A DNA stretch of 64,000 nucleotides from Phymatolithon calcareum (GCA_977006965.1 OZ345352.1:1240001-1304000), one strand, 5' to 3'; positions 43,361-54,955 are shown, counted from the stretch's first letter. Translations and numbers: made by a program. The notes: a model not told the origin generated them from the sequence alone.

Positions 43361-44299
43361 GCACGGACATGTCGTCATACAGTTCTCATTGTAAGAATAC
43401 CATTTGCAAAGTTTTCGAACAAGGATAATGTTTTTCTTGCAAAGACCTGCATCATAGCTGTCAGAGGAGAAGTTGAAAAGTAGAAAGTGTTTCGGCATGC
43501 TTAATGGAATATCGTCATATCGAAGATTGAAGGATTTGATATTTTCCATCCGTGTACGCCTATTTGCCAACGGGGAAAAAGTGACGCCAAAATTGCCTCC
43601 TGATCCGTCCCAATATCGATACGCAAAAGCGCGAGGTTTAGGGGCATCGCGATGCGCCTCCCTCACGCCGCTTGATGAGCCTTGGTTTTTCCACGCGTTT
43701 CTCTGTGCATTCATAGCAATAGCTCCTCGGCAATTAGTTCATCCCACCGTCGTCGAGGAGCTGTTTTTCGACTCTTGTTACAAGAAGGATTGAGTGTCTC
43801 CCCTCCATGCTGAGAGGAGGAACGAATTCCGCGTCCATTCTGCAGCCTGCGATCACGCGCGGACCCGAGCCGCCGACGGAAGTCTCTATCTGAAATCAGT
43901 CACGGGTTGCCGTCGCGACCGGAGCAGTTCGTTGAACAATCTACTGCAGCATCCGACGGGGTACGCCCCAAGAATGGACAACTACCAATGGCCCATGTAA
44001 ATCAATGGGAGCAATTCAGATTTGAATAGAGTTAATAAGTTGTTTAATTAAGTAGCTGAGGATCGAGTTGGGAACACTCACAGGCCACCATAGTGTACGG
44101 TGGGTGGCAATTCTTCTCCGTCCCCTTACCGAAAAAAATTCCAAAACACAATTAATAGTACCAGGATCCAAAAGAGCCAGTGTCATCGGCTGTCAACGAG
44201 CACTTTCTTCACCACGATCCACAGTTACAGTTAGTAGTCAGATTGCGCTCCGCGGAGCAATTCAGCACCTGCGCCGATGGCCAATTCTCACCACCCTTG
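43361..44299. other. No supported gene
   Basis: Frames at 43241-43714 and 43473-43793 overlap on opposite strands and show no domain. Nothing else was recognised. Confidence 0.45.
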
Positions 44300-46054
44300 C
44301 TAGTGATATTTTCGAGCCAGAACGTCTGGATAAGGCCGTGCGTCATACTCATGCGCGCGACCATGTGGATGACCCGCCGTGTGACACGCACATCTACAAT
44401 TTTCCCCGTGTGTATGCACAGGCGGTCGTCCCGCACTAATCCCACCATAGTCCGGCTGCATTGCCGACGCTCGCTGATGCGGCATAAGACCGATACCCGG
44501 TGACCGCGCAGCATGCGACGCACTGGAGCCCGGATAAGCCTGTGCATAATGCGTGGGTGACGCGGAACGAGTGGCGGGCCCGCCTACTACACGATTCTGC
44601 AAAGTGAGAGCGGCCGCCGTGAACGGTTGATGTGTCGCGCCATGCGCATGTTCCTGTGAAAGTAACGACGGGTCTGCTTGCAGGCGACGACGACGCACCC
44701 AAGCACGTGCGATTACTTCGCAAGACACGCCGAAAACCATCAGGACGACCGCGACAGAGACGAAGATGACGCCGAGTCGGTAGAATCTCAAGTGATCACT
44801 CAGACGACATTCTGCAACCCAGAGTTCGGCGAATGCGGTTTCATTCCGTCCAGCTTTCCCGGCAAGTTGTGTGGAAACAGCCTTGAATCTACCGCCGGCG
44901 ATCGAAATAAGTTCAACACCCTTGATGCCCAGTGGAATGGTTGTCAGTACATCGGTGAGCGCGGTGTACATCAGCATACCGAGAGTGTTCACGTCTGCGA
45001 TCAGGGCGACGGGAACGAGATTCATAGCGAGTGGGAGAAAGAGAATGGCAATATTGGACGCTTGAACGGCGTCATTCGCCTGTTGATTTTCATTATCACC
45101 GGTCGCAATCGCGGATTTGAAGGCGAGATTAAGCGAAATGTCCCTCCTTAAACCGACAGAATCCGGGCCGGGTCGAGGCCAAAGTTCGCGGGTGGCCGTT
45201 GCATTTACAAATATGTCGGCGGTTTCCGTGCGCGGCACGGAGAGTTGAAGTGGGGCCGCGGCGCTCTTGTCAGGGTTTAGACGTACATATTGGATTACAA
45301 ATTCCGATTCGGAGTTGGATGCCTTGGGACCAGATGCCTTTGACGTCACGCGCGTTTGTAGATACCAATTATTCTCAAAACGGACGGCAGCAGTGTGCCA
45401 TAAGGTGCAATTCTGCGCCTCTCTGTCGGGGTAGATGAAACGACCAACGCCTGCCGCGGGGTTTTTCCAGTTCATATCTGCTGCAAGGGCAATTTTCCTA
45501 GCGTTATCGTTGACGAATTTCGCCCATTCGCGCAGCGCGGGACGAACAGCTCTGACAATGCTGTTGACGTTCGAGGTGAATTCGCGCTCGGTGTTGCATT
45601 TGATGTCGCATTTCGGAAGGCCGCGTACGTCAAGATGTCCCGCCGCTTTTTTGCCCCATTTAGCGTCCTGCATGTTGCATGTTTGAGTTTCCACTTTACC
45701 CGCATCTGTAATGCCTTCGTTCTTCTTCTTGATGTTAGAGTTAATTTCGTCGTCGAGATGCTTGAAGAACTTAAGGATTGTGAAGAGATGGTTTCTGGCG
45801 CGCTCGGGCAGGATTTTGGCTACTGAAAAGCTGGGCTTCTGGATTGCCATGATGTGACCGACGGCATATGTAGGGTACGGGTTCGGTGTCGGAGTCGGTG
45901 TCGGAGTCCCTGGCGCTATCACGGTCCCTGGTGTTGTTGGAGTCGCTGGCGGTGTCGAAGTCGCTGACGGCGTCGGAACTGGGGATTGGCCGGCGGCCGA
46001 GAGCAGCATTATTGCGAGCGCCGCCAAGCCAAGACAGGCGCGAAGGAGATACAT
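44300..46054 (-). CDS. Secreted/membrane protein with PT-rich stalk and two or three membrane segments
   Basis: 584 residues from ATG 46054; the frame is open upstream to 46156 but without another ATG. Order: signal peptide MYLLRACLGLAALAIMLLSA; a Pro/Thr-rich, probably glycosylated stalk of tandem TP-type repeats (about 24-60); an ectodomain of about 270 residues with conserved-looking CNMQDAKWG, CDIKCNTEREF and WYLQTRVTSKASG; hydrophobic segments IAILFLPLAMNLVPVALIA and RLGVIFVSVAVVLMVFGV; and a cytosolic tail with a His/Cys cluster (HTHGENCRCACHTAGHPHGR) that may bind metal. No family is recognised. It reads as a cell-surface protein. Intronless, GC-rich and intact. Confidence 0.75.
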   Translation of the reverse strand: MYLLRACLGLAALAIMLLSAAGQSPVPTPSATSTPPATPTTPGTVIAPGTPTPTPTPNPYPTYAVGHIMAIQKPSFSVAKILPERARNHLFTILKFFKHLDDEINSNIKKKNEGITDAGKVETQTCNMQDAKWGKKAAGHLDVRGLPKCDIKCNTEREFTSNVNSIVRAVRPALREWAKFVNDNARKIALAADMNWKNPAAGVGRFIYPDREAQNCTLWHTAAVRFENNWYLQTRVTSKASGPKASNSESEFVIQYVRLNPDKSAAAPLQLSVPRTETADIFVNATATRELWPRPGPDSVGLRRDISLNLAFKSAIATGDNENQQANDAVQASNIAILFLPLAMNLVPVALIADVNTLGMLMYTALTDVLTTIPLGIKGVELISIAGGRFKAVSTQLAGKAGRNETAFAELWVAECRLSDHLRFYRLGVIFVSVAVVLMVFGVSCEVIARAWVRRRRLQADPSLLSQEHAHGATHQPFTAAALTLQNRVVGGPATRSASPTHYAQAYPGSSASHAARSPGIGLMPHQRASAMQPDYGGISAGRPPVHTHGENCRCACHTAGHPHGRAHEYDARPYPDVLARKYH

Positions 46055-46156
46055 GACGCATAGGGCTGGCGGGATTGCTGCCGCAACTAACCGCTTCAAA
46101 CGGTTGAAGAGCGATGTTGACGCAGCACTGGCGCAGTAACGGGGCCGTCGTGACAC

Positions 46157-47789
46157 AGGATGCGGGGGTGGGTCAACGAATGGTACAGTATAAGCTGAGC
46201 TTGTCGACCGTACAGTGGCGGACAGTTTGGCTAACAGCAGTGTGCCTCTGCAGCTTGGTCATGGTTTTCTTCCGCTTGTAATGGTTTGATAGCCGTAGTG
46301 CAACGTGATACCATTCGCAGTTTGTGATCTTGGACTGCAGCTGCAGTAGCCGTTCCAACCTATAGATGGATTACACAAGCCCACGGCAGAATATTCAAAA
46401 AACTACATTCTATGCTTGATCTTCAAAGATCGTTTCCAATTGGCTACACCTGTTTTGCAATGATTGGATACCATTCATTGATGGAACGTGGACTTTCTGA
46501 GTTCCACGTTCGCGAATTCGAAAGGCCCAATCAGTATGCACCAATGGTTTTCCGAGCGATGCCAGTCGTGGAAATTACAGTTTCTTACGGAGCGATAAAT
46601 GATCAGATGAGGCGGGACGTGGCATTCAAGTTGCATATCGTGCTTTTACAGCAAAAATTGAATACTGTACTTGTAATGACCAGATATGATTTTGACAACT
46701 GCAAGCTTGCCGATAATTCTTTTCTTGAAAAAAGAGACACCTCATGGAGTTGCCTGTCCAGCAATGAGCCCTCATGCAATGTTCGTAAAGGAGCACAACT
46801 GAATTCATAAATACCTGTGCAGTGCATTGTAAAATCAAGAGACCTAAAATCGTAGGGGACATATTGCGGGCTACGTCAGATATCTCCATGGAGATATGTG
46901 ACGATTCGCCTGTTGCATCCAGTTGTAACGCATCCCTCCCATGGGGTGCAAGTATCACGGGTGCGAAGTATGGCAAACGGACAAGTAACAGTTTCAATGG
47001 GAAAAGGAGCGTGCTCTCTCCGAAAGCAATGATTTTTTGAGCGGTCCAGCAGTGAAAACCGACCACCAACCTTTGCAATCACGCACCCGTATTCCGGCTC
47101 TAACCTCGAGTGAAAGATAGTCGAAATTTGCGTACACCGCCCAGTCTCGTTGATAATATATCTCCAACTTCAACGTGCCGCTAATCCTATTCAGAACATC
47201 TAAGGCTCTTCTATGAATAGATATTCCATGACTCATTTTCAGAGGCGTAACCGAATGACTCTTAGCAGTGTATCGAAGGGAGCATGCCCTAGTTCAACTG
47301 AAGCCGCCTTAATTATCTCTCACTTTTCTTGCAGAAAATGTCAAAAACATGAGACAATATTTTAAGAGCCATAAATTTGAGCATCCCTACGGCAGTAGGG
47401 CTTAGCACCACAGATATTCTACAGCTTTATCGTGTATTTCTTCAATGCATTGCCGTCGAGAGAAAACCCGGCCGTAGCAACAGTCCAATATAGACACTTC
47501 TTGCCCATGGGCTAGAGAGGATTTGCTCGTCCTCACCGTGTGAGCGGGGAGTGTCTGCAGCAATCGACCAACAGCTCCACGTGGGCCGATGAAGTATTAC
47601 CTTCGCACGTCTGTTTGAGAATGTTCAGATTGCCTGGGAGTGTCTGTATTGCCACAGGCTTCTTTCAGCGGGTGATTGCATGGTGGATCGGGTTTCTTAC
47701 AGAATCAGCGATATATCTTGCTGTAGTAGCAGTACAGGTAGGCTCAGGGCTCCACACTACAGAAGACAGCGAAAAGCTGCGTGCAGGTT
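46157..47789. other. No supported gene
   Basis: Short overlapping frames only, for example 46412-46810 and 46626-47078. No domain, repeat or RNA gene was recognised. Confidence 0.45.
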
Positions 47790-47965
47790 TTAGGAGAAAA
47801 AAGAAGAAAAGTAGATTTTTATTTCAAAAGTTAACAACGCATCTGCTAGCGCTTGGCACAAATTTTCGTGTTCCAAGAAAACTTGGCTTGATTCTGTTCT
47901 GTGATTGTGCGTGTTCCAGGGTTCGGTGCTATACAAAAACCCACCCTGCGGGGCCTCGAGGGGGA
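47790..47965 (-). mobile_element. Dispersed repeat, LINE-tail-like
   Basis: The T-rich stretch AGATTTTTATTTCAAAAGTT and AACGC match 1885-1925. The right part, TACAAAAACCCACCCTGCGG then CGAGGGGGAAA, resembles 8055-8108 (TACAAAAACCCACC...GAGGGGGAAA). It probably belongs to one or two LINE 3' regions. Confidence 0.45.
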
Positions 47966-47977
47966 AATTAGGCCACG

Positions 47978-49161
47978 TTATTCAGGGAGTGACTGCTCTT
48001 CTGTGCGGGGATGTGGGATCTCGACTGTGCTCACAATTTCCAATGCAACGATTGCGCCAACTGTGATGTGGTGACCAGTGAAGAATAAAACCAGTGCACA
48101 TACTGCACTGAAAGGTATCATGACAAGAAAAAGAACATAGCATCCAAGAATCAGGATCGAGCTCTCACCCACCGAAAAAGAGAAACCAAACCGATCCCAC
48201 CATAGACCATTCCCTTGAAGGGCCCGTGCGAACTCGATCGTACCCTTCATGATGGATAGTATTCGCTTATGCCATGATTCTTTGCTCTGAGGATCGTACT
48301 TCTGATCAGATGTACTTTTCGGATTCACATTGCAGGTTCCACTTTCACGATATCGGTCCTCTCCATTCAAAGGTAAGTCACTAGTCTCTGCATGATTTGT
48401 GCCTCGTCCTTCGAGCAAGTAGTTCTCAATGATATACTGGTACACAAGCTGATAGTTTCGCAGATATTGAGCGGCCTCTCCGTGCACGAAACTGCGAAGA
48501 TCAGACCTGCGATTTTCATTCCCATTTCCCTCCCCGCGATCTTTTGATGCATTTAACGGTAGTTGAGTGCCATCACTGTTCCTTGCATCAATATCGGGAG
48601 TAGGATCATCGTCTTCACTGCCGTTCTTTTTGCCTTTCGTGTCCACGGCATCCACCTCATTAGGTTTCTGAGTTTCTTCACTGCTGTGCTGAGAAACTCC
48701 TCTGCTCCTGTTCAAAAGCCGGCCCTCTCAGAGTTAATTTTCATGCTTGTCTTTTTGTGAATGAAATCTACAAAAAGGCGCTAACAGTTTAAGAGCAACC
48801 TGATACATTTTTCAGTTAGAGTGAGATTGATATCGCCTTTTCCAGTCTTCTGATATCTTTCCCGCAATACGAGGAAGTGGAACCTGGGCAATACGAAGAG
48901 AAAGGATAAAGAAACAAGACACCAAGAAGATCTGGCAGCAAGGGACGTCCGAGATCCTTGAACCTCGAGATAGCTGTACTTCACCAGATCTCGCCAGATC
49001 CAAACACGTGCCAAAGTAGATCCGTGCAAAATCATAATCTCTTTGGTGAACACGAGCAGAGAGCTCGTCAAAAAGATTACTGCCTGACCTCTTAATTTCG
49101 GAACCCAGCGAATACAGAGATAAACAACAAACAATAGAACCCTTTCCCATGCAGTACTCAT
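47978..49161 (-). CDS. Multi-pass membrane protein, 5' end hit by a LINE
   Basis: Model complement(join(47978..48707,48800..49161)), 363 residues, from the ATG at 49161. The proposed 92-bp intron keeps the frame (KCI|R|SRGVSQ), but its donor GTTGCT is weak. Hydrophobic segments: VLLFVVYLCIRWV, VIFLTSSLLVFTK and WCLVSLSFLFVLPRFHFLVL in the first half; ILILGCYVLFLVMIPFSAVC and HITVGAIVALEIV near the C-terminus. Between them is a hydrophilic acidic loop (EDDDPTPDIDARN). No family is recognised. The frame is open upstream to a 12-bp target duplication at 49180-49191. Beyond the LINE it rejoins an ATG (50792-50790) encoding MSCEILNAWG, so the original start may have been separated from the rest. 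Confidence 0.5.
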
Positions 49162-49193
49162 GACAACCGAACCCCAAGCATTGAGAATCTCCA

Positions 49194-50558
49194 CTACAAA
49201 AACGAGGGCAGCGATGCATCGCAGTATTGGACCTGAAGCCAGCGTACGACACAGAGCCTAGAGAACACCTGCAAGAGCGAATCAGAGGGCTTCTACCGCA
49301 AGAGCTATGCGCGATGATCCAACAATTCGTGATGCCTTCCTGGGTATCCACGGATGGGGACCGGCAGCAGAAGTGGTTCCTAATTGACAGAGGAGTACCT
49401 CAGGGGTCTCCGCTGAGTCCAAGTTTGTACAACCTTTTCATGGACGAATTCGCGGAAAGAATAAGTCGAGTGCCACGAGAAGTCGCAGATGTTGCCGCAG
49501 TCCTCTTTGCGGACGACGTTCTCCTGTCGGCAAAGACACCAGAGGGACTACAGAGACTGTTAAATATAGCATCGAAATGGGCAAGGGACAGGCAGATGGT
49601 TTGGAACACGAAAACTGGGAAGAGCAAAGTTCTTCTCTCGGACGACACAAGATCACCCATTTTCAAGCTTGCAGGAAAAACGCTGGCAAAGGTCAAAGAA
49701 GTATCATACCTTGGCATCTTACTCAGTAATGAGGGAGCTACCGACACGAAAATGCTTGAGCGCATCCGACACGCCAAGATCGCGTTATATCAACTAAGGT
49801 CCCTGCGTGTCTCGTTGCGGGCACTCAACCCCTTGAAAGCAGTGAAGACATACAAGGCGTTGATACAACCGAGATGGGAGTATGCCATGCACCTGACGCC
49901 ATGGACGCCGAGAGTCCAGACAGCTATCGCAGAAGTGGAGAAGACATTTTTCGCACAAGTATTCGGTCCAATATCGAAAAACCGCTATGTCAGACTTCGC
50001 CTTCTTTGCCGAATTCACAACGCCGAAAACAGGAGACTCGTTCTAGCACTCAGAATGCTGGAACGAGCGAGATCAAAGAAAAGGAGCCTTCTGGCCGTCC
50101 CAATCGAGGAAAGAGATGTGGATGTACTGCAGTGGGTTAGTCGAGACATATCGGCAATGCTGCAGTACGACCTATTCGAGACGGCACTGAATTTCCTCAA
50201 GCAGGGAGTTTCAGCAAAATCGTTGCGAACTTTGCTCTTCAAAGACGAAGGAGACGTCTCGGAGTCCAACAGAAAGAGAAAAATTCCCTACGATCTGCCG
50301 TAGTCTACCCCGGCGATTATCAGACTCCCGAAAACATGGCACCGCCAATTAGCGGTAAAGTGGGCATTCGTTCGGTTCCCCCCAATGAGCACATCACTTC
50401 TCAAAGATAAGTTCGGTGATACTGTACCAATCCTCATGAGCAACCTGGAAGAATACCTCGGAATATATCAACTGACCAAAGAGGAGATTAATATCACTGA
50501 AAAAGCTCTAGACAAGCTACTCTTCTTCACTATCGTCTTTTACGACGACATGGAATAG
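49194..50558 (+). pseudogene. LINE reverse transcriptase with one in-frame stop
   Basis: The frame opens at the truncation point with KRGQRCIAVLDLKPAYDTEP (RT motif 3), then GVPQGSPLSPSLYNLFMDEF, then an intact VLFADDVLLSAKT catalytic box, GKSKVLLSDD, and YLGILLSNEGATD. The C-terminal part holds RPRWEYAMHLTPWTPR-like thumb sequence. A single TAG at 50301-50303 interrupts KIPYDLP|STPAII; the same frame continues to 50556 through QLAVKWAFVRFPPMSTSLL and NLEEYLGIYQLTKEEINITE. Only the N-terminal half and endonuclease are missing, so this is the youngest-looking LINE here. Confidence 0.88.
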
Positions 50559-50593
50559 ACAAGGCGTCAATTGAGGAAATCTGATCAGTGGAC

Positions 50594-50642
50594 CCCAAGC
50601 TTTTCCCTCCCTTTTTACGGGAGAGGGTTTTTGCAGCTTGGG
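50594..50642 (+). other. Hairpin in the LINE A 3' UTR
   Basis: CCCAAGCT pairs with AGCTTGGG (perfect 8-bp stem), enclosing CCCTCCC and GGGAGAGGG, which can pair further. In LINEs lacking poly-A, such 3' structures are often what the reverse transcriptase recognises; here that role is inferred. Confidence 0.5.
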
Positions 50643-50788
50643 CTACGACGTTTAACCCGGGTTACAAGTATTTGAATAGATGATCGAAGCTACAAAGTAG
50701 CTGTTGAAACGCATCTCCCTTGCAGTTTCTTGACTGTTACTGAGGGCGTTTAATAAATTCCAAATTCAAAAATTGAGAATCTCGCAGC

Positions 50789-51342
50789 TCATTCCCGGCA
50801 CCTCTGTAGGCAGTTGAGGTCTGACGTGCCCAGAATCTTGGTCCGATGCTGCGCCTGATCTTGACAACGAATATTGTTTCTCACATTGGTCCTCCGGTTG
50901 CAGATCTCCCCCAGCTCCTCCGTATTGAGCGGAACTTTACGTCGTGTCCCAACTACTTGCACCTCGTCATCAGGCACGTTCCGCTTTTCTAAAATGTGCC
51001 GGACATCGGAATGAGCAGTACTTGACGAATTATTTCGCATCTCGTTTGTTGTCACTGAAAAAAGAGTCTATGACATGACAGGTCATCTTCCATTTGAGAC
51101 TCTGCTCTCAGCATGGCAAGATCGGACCCAAGCGCTGCAGTTGAAGTCTCGAGACGGCGAAAAATGGATTTCACTTTTTCGCTCGGTCCTTTCAGCTCGT
51201 CTTCGCGTATCTTGATTGTCCTGGCTAAAATATATGCTGTAGTTTCTTGTAGAGTTAGAAATAGATTTGTGTTTTTCCGTAAATCGGGCTTAATTGGGGC
51301 CTTCCGTTTCGGTGCGAAGGAGGCTGCTGAGCTGATTTTCAA
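50789..51342 (-). other. Possible small gene or exons, basic protein
   Basis: Two minus-strand frames, 51342-51052 and 51055-50789, are separated by a TTTTTTCAG acceptor-like site at about 51060. The first has SEKVKSIFRRLETSTAALGS, possibly coiled-coil, and the second is charged (ILEKRNVPDDEVQVVGTRRK). A joined product could be made only by assuming a tiny intron. They may be upstream exons of the gene at 47978-49161. No family is recognised. Confidence 0.25.
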
Positions 51343-51359
51343 ACAGTGTCGCTGATCCG

Positions 51360-52060
51360 TCTTTCCGGTGCTGGAACCCGTTGATTAATTCAAATTGCGA
51401 TGTACGGCCTATAACGCCCTGCACAGTCGTGCTTGTCCGCATGGGGACTCCTACTGCGTGGCAAAGATCCATGAATCGGAACGCGAGCGTAAAGTACGTA
51501 GCCGAGCGCGAACTGCGCGCAATCTACTGACCGCAGCGTTCGCCTTTATTGATACTGCCACCCATTTGACACATACGGATTATTCATTTGCGGAAACTCG
51601 CAATTCAGACGCCGTTTTGAACGGAGGATATCAAATGTGATGTACAAAGCAGACCCTGGGTCTCAGCGCTGCTTAATTAGGGGCCGGTTGTGGGATACAT
51701 AAATTCTTGGACGTCTGTCCGCACACACTCAATAAAGGCAGCACTCATCGGGGGATCTCTCCGACTGAGTGGCATCGCCATACTTTTGTCTTGACAACTT
51801 ATCAAGAAGGGCGCGCGCACCGGACTTGGACGCTAAACGCGGAATTGCATGCACAGGTTGTTACAGGCCCTTTATCCCACATCACGGAGAGGCCCGCGCA
51901 AAGATTCTGTTTACACAGAGCTTCTGACAATATTTCCTCAAGCTCTTCCTTGAGGTCCATAGAGTCGGGAGGGCTGCAAACCAGATCTAGAGGTCGTTCG
52001 GAATTTCCTGTGGAATCCATTCAGCGGTTGCGAAAGGATCACTTTCTCAGGTAGTCTACT
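51360..52060. other. No supported gene
   Basis: Short frames only; none carries a domain. Confidence 0.45.
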
Positions 52061-52067
52061 TAAAGTG

Positions 52068-52135
52068 TAATTAAATGGATTTATTGATAAGGTACCACGT
52101 GTCCCAACTAGCGGAAAGTCGGAACTTTTGTAACT
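52068..52135 (-). mobile_element. LINE family C 3' tail
   Basis: On the minus strand, AAAGTTCCGACTTTCCGC, TTGGGACACGTGGTACC and CAATAAATCCATTTAATT match the family-C tail. Only the tail is present. Confidence 0.6.
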
Positions 52136-53860
52136 TATCTACCTTACCGACGAGTTTGTTACTTGATTTTTGGGGTAACTTTTGCTTTTCAAATTTTTCT
52201 GGGACTTGTTTTTCTGTTCTTCTCAAGTTATTTTTTCCTCATTCATGTCTCTCTCTGTATAATGGTTCATTTTTGTTTTCTTTGCTTAATGATTTTCTAT
52301 TGCTTATCGATTCTTGATACTGGAATCTTCTTGTTTTGCGTCGGTCACTTAAAACCACATCCATCGTTGGCGTTTCCATTTTTGTGAGTGCAAGCCTGTT
52401 CCACGGGCCATCGGTGTACCCTTTTCAAATCGAATTATTCGCTCCTTGACAAGAAGCGCCCTCTTCTCCGGTGTCTCACAGGTTAAGAATTCCTTGTTAT
52501 CTCACTCTAGATTACCACAAGGCATTACTCCAACTGCCTAGACTTCTCCTCCATTTGAGAGTTCCATCATACAGATGGGCCGAAGTTCCACGACCTACGA
52601 GTCCACGTGGACTGCCGGCACGTTGCACTTTACATCATGCTGAAACGAGCTTTATTTTTTTTGCATTGCAATGCGAAAAAGAAATAAATTTGCTCGGACA
52701 TGTACATCATTATGTGTACATGTCAAAGCAAATAACATGTGTAATTTGCTTGGACACATCGCCTTAATTGTCAACGCGCAAAACGACTCCCGGGAAGCTC
52801 CCTGTCCGAACCTTTCCACATGAGAGGCATGCGGCGCAGCTAGGAGAAAGCACGTCGTCGGAGTCTTTCAATCACACACCTCTCTTTCAAACTCAGATTC
52901 CGTTTTTTCGTTATTCCCAAATGCTTCAAAGGAGCTGTGTATTCATATAATTTTTTTTAAATCATGGTGGGTTATATCCGAAGTACGAATCGTAAAATTA
53001 CAAAATGTTTTAAAAGACATGTTGTAACGAAGGAAAGCAGACTCAGTTTCGTGTCGCATCAGAGATTTTTTAGGTGCGCTTCAGCGTAGTTTATCTCCTT
53101 TGAAGATGAGTCCTGAAATTGAGCATAAGTGCATTCCATTCATTCATTCATTTTGCCTTTTTCGCTATTGGGGCTAACAGCGATTTGAGGCCCTAAGTTT
53201 CTTCCATTCTATCCTATCGCTTGCAATTTGGCTTCGGCTTTCACGTCTAGTCCAGGTATGTCACCAAAGATTGATCCTGGCGTTGGTCTGACGCATTGTA
53301 GCAGCACCTGGCGGACCAGGCGTCGCTCGCTCAATCTAAGAATGTACCCAACCAGTTCCATAGCATAAGTCCAAGCTACTCACAAGAGTACTTGTTGGAC
53401 GAGAAATACGAATCAAGAAGGTTTTCATCGACCGGATCTTGCATCTTGTAAAAAGCGGTCAGGTTATTCCAGGGCCGTACTTGTGACTAACTATTCGGGA
53501 GCTCTCAGTAGTCAGCCCATTTCGAGGAGTTCTGTGCCCCGGAATGTGCAGTCTCGGAAAAGAGGGACACAAGGCACAAAATGGTAGAACGCTCGGGGTA
53601 GTGCCTCCTCCATTTAATTGCAAATCCAAAGATAAGGCAAGCCCTCTTCCTCGCGACCGGCAATGGAATGAAATGCTAATAAGAAGAATCGATCTAACTA
53701 GTCTAATAAGTGTCTCCATTCCCCTTAATTAAAATGGACATCGCGACTTTTTTCTGGTTTCAAAGTAGTTAAATTCAAGGTCTTCAATGCACCCAAGGTT
53801 TGATCCTTCACGTCCGAAACTCAAACGAATCGATTCCATGCACGGATTACTTGTGAACAG
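52136..53860. other. No supported gene
   Basis: AT-rich, with T-rich low-complexity sequence at 52150-52330. The short hairpin GACATGTACA...TGTACATGTC lies at about 52699-52726. Nothing else was recognised. Confidence 0.45.
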
Positions 53861-54224
53861 CCTAAGGCTGCTTCTATACGAAAAAAAATATGTTCATGTT
53901 CATGTTCGCTTATCATAAAAACCGTATCATAGCAAAAAATTTGTTGCTGGTGTCTATACGACAACGGCGCACATGTTCATGTGTTTGCTCCTGATTTGCG
54001 CGGGAATCTCCAAACTTTTCGCGGTTCACTTCAAAACGATTACAGAAGATTCTGCTCTTGCCCCTACTCTTCTTACACTTCTGATGACAACCTGCGCGCT
54101 CCAGTTGTGCCTGCTGTGAAGACCACTCAAAAGAATCTCCATACTGCCGCGGCGCTAGCCCGTTGCCAGCAGCTCCCACGTGCATCACCCGAATACCACA
54201 GAACTCGTCGTTGCGCTTCCTGTG

Positions 54225-54647
54225 ATGAATGATCCCACCAGTCACCACAATAACACTGCGACTTCGATGCCACCTGCTCCTATGAGAACTAATCCCACCA
54301 GTCACCGCAATACCAGTGCGACTTCGATGCCACTTGCTCCTGCGACAAATAATCCCACCAGTCACCACAATAACACTGCGACTTTGATGCCGCCTGCTCC
54401 TGTGACAAAAAATCCCACCAGTCACCACAACGACACTGCGCGTTCGACTGCGCCCACCGATATCATGAACGACCCCACCTGTCAACGGAACACCACTGCA
54501 GCAGCGATAAAGGAAGCTGCTCTCGCTGCCTTGGAAATCGCGCTCGCTAGCATTGTCCGCGCCATTTGCCGAGTACGACACTGGGTGGAATTCGGGAGGG
54601 GTGTACGAGCTATCAGGCTGTGCCCCTACTGGCACGACGGCGAGTGA
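54225..54647 (+). CDS. Hypothetical 140-residue repeat protein in transposon copy 3
   Basis: Starts at ATG 54225. The first 85 residues are four to five repeats of a 20-residue unit (NPTSHHNNTATSMPPAP), rich in N-x-T sequons. The end is an Ala/Leu-rich helix (IKEAALAALEIALASIVRAI). The same kind of helix ends the frames in the other two copies, which argues for a common ancestral product, but I cannot name it. Confidence 0.35.
   Translation: MNDPTSHHNNTATSMPPAPMRTNPTSHRNTSATSMPLAPATNNPTSHHNNTATLMPPAPVTKNPTSHHNDTARSTAPTDIMNDPTCQRNTTAAAIKEAALAALEIALASIVRAICRVRHWVEFGRGVRAIRLCPYWHDGE
54230..54485 (+). repeat. 60-bp tandem repeat, four to five units
   Basis: Units start at about 54230, 54290, 54350, 54410 and 54470 with (A/G)ATCCCACCAGTCACC and share ACACTGCGACTTCGATGCC. 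The first four are about 85-90% alike; the last is degenerate. Confidence 0.85.
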
Positions 54648-54955
54648 AATATGATAAAATGAACAAACATGGAAAGTTAACCTCTTTCCCGGAGAAAAAA
54701 GGTTCCGCAATATGTTCACACGGCGTCGTTTCATGTTGGCAATATGTTGGATGCAACTAAAGCTCGCCGTGAGCACTAGCCAATTGCATGCCTTATAGTG
54801 TATGATAAGGCCAACATGAAAGCGAACATGAACATATTTTTTTTGAGGAAATTCGCTGCATGGACCGAAAAAGTTGGCAAAATTCGCTAAATCGGCACCC
54901 TTACAAATACTACTACTCGTTATGATTTCAGCTAGACAGCCGCTTATCATTACAC

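Larger units (their letters stand above)
49192..50771 (+). mobile_element. LINE family A copy with 12-bp target duplication
   Basis: The perfect 12-bp repeat ATTGAGAATCTC flanks it at 49180-49191 and 50772-50783. 5'-truncated within the reverse transcriptase. A 3' UTR of about 210 bp ends GTTACTGAGGGCGTTTAATA and AATTCAAAA, without a long poly-A. The UTR has a strong hairpin (50594-50642). Confidence 0.9.

Noticed and set aside
53913-54950. 345-residue minus-strand frame with repeats of GGI-HRSRWHRSRS
   Set aside because: It is the antisense of the 60-bp tandem repeat and runs through transposon ends. The repeat keeps both strands open.
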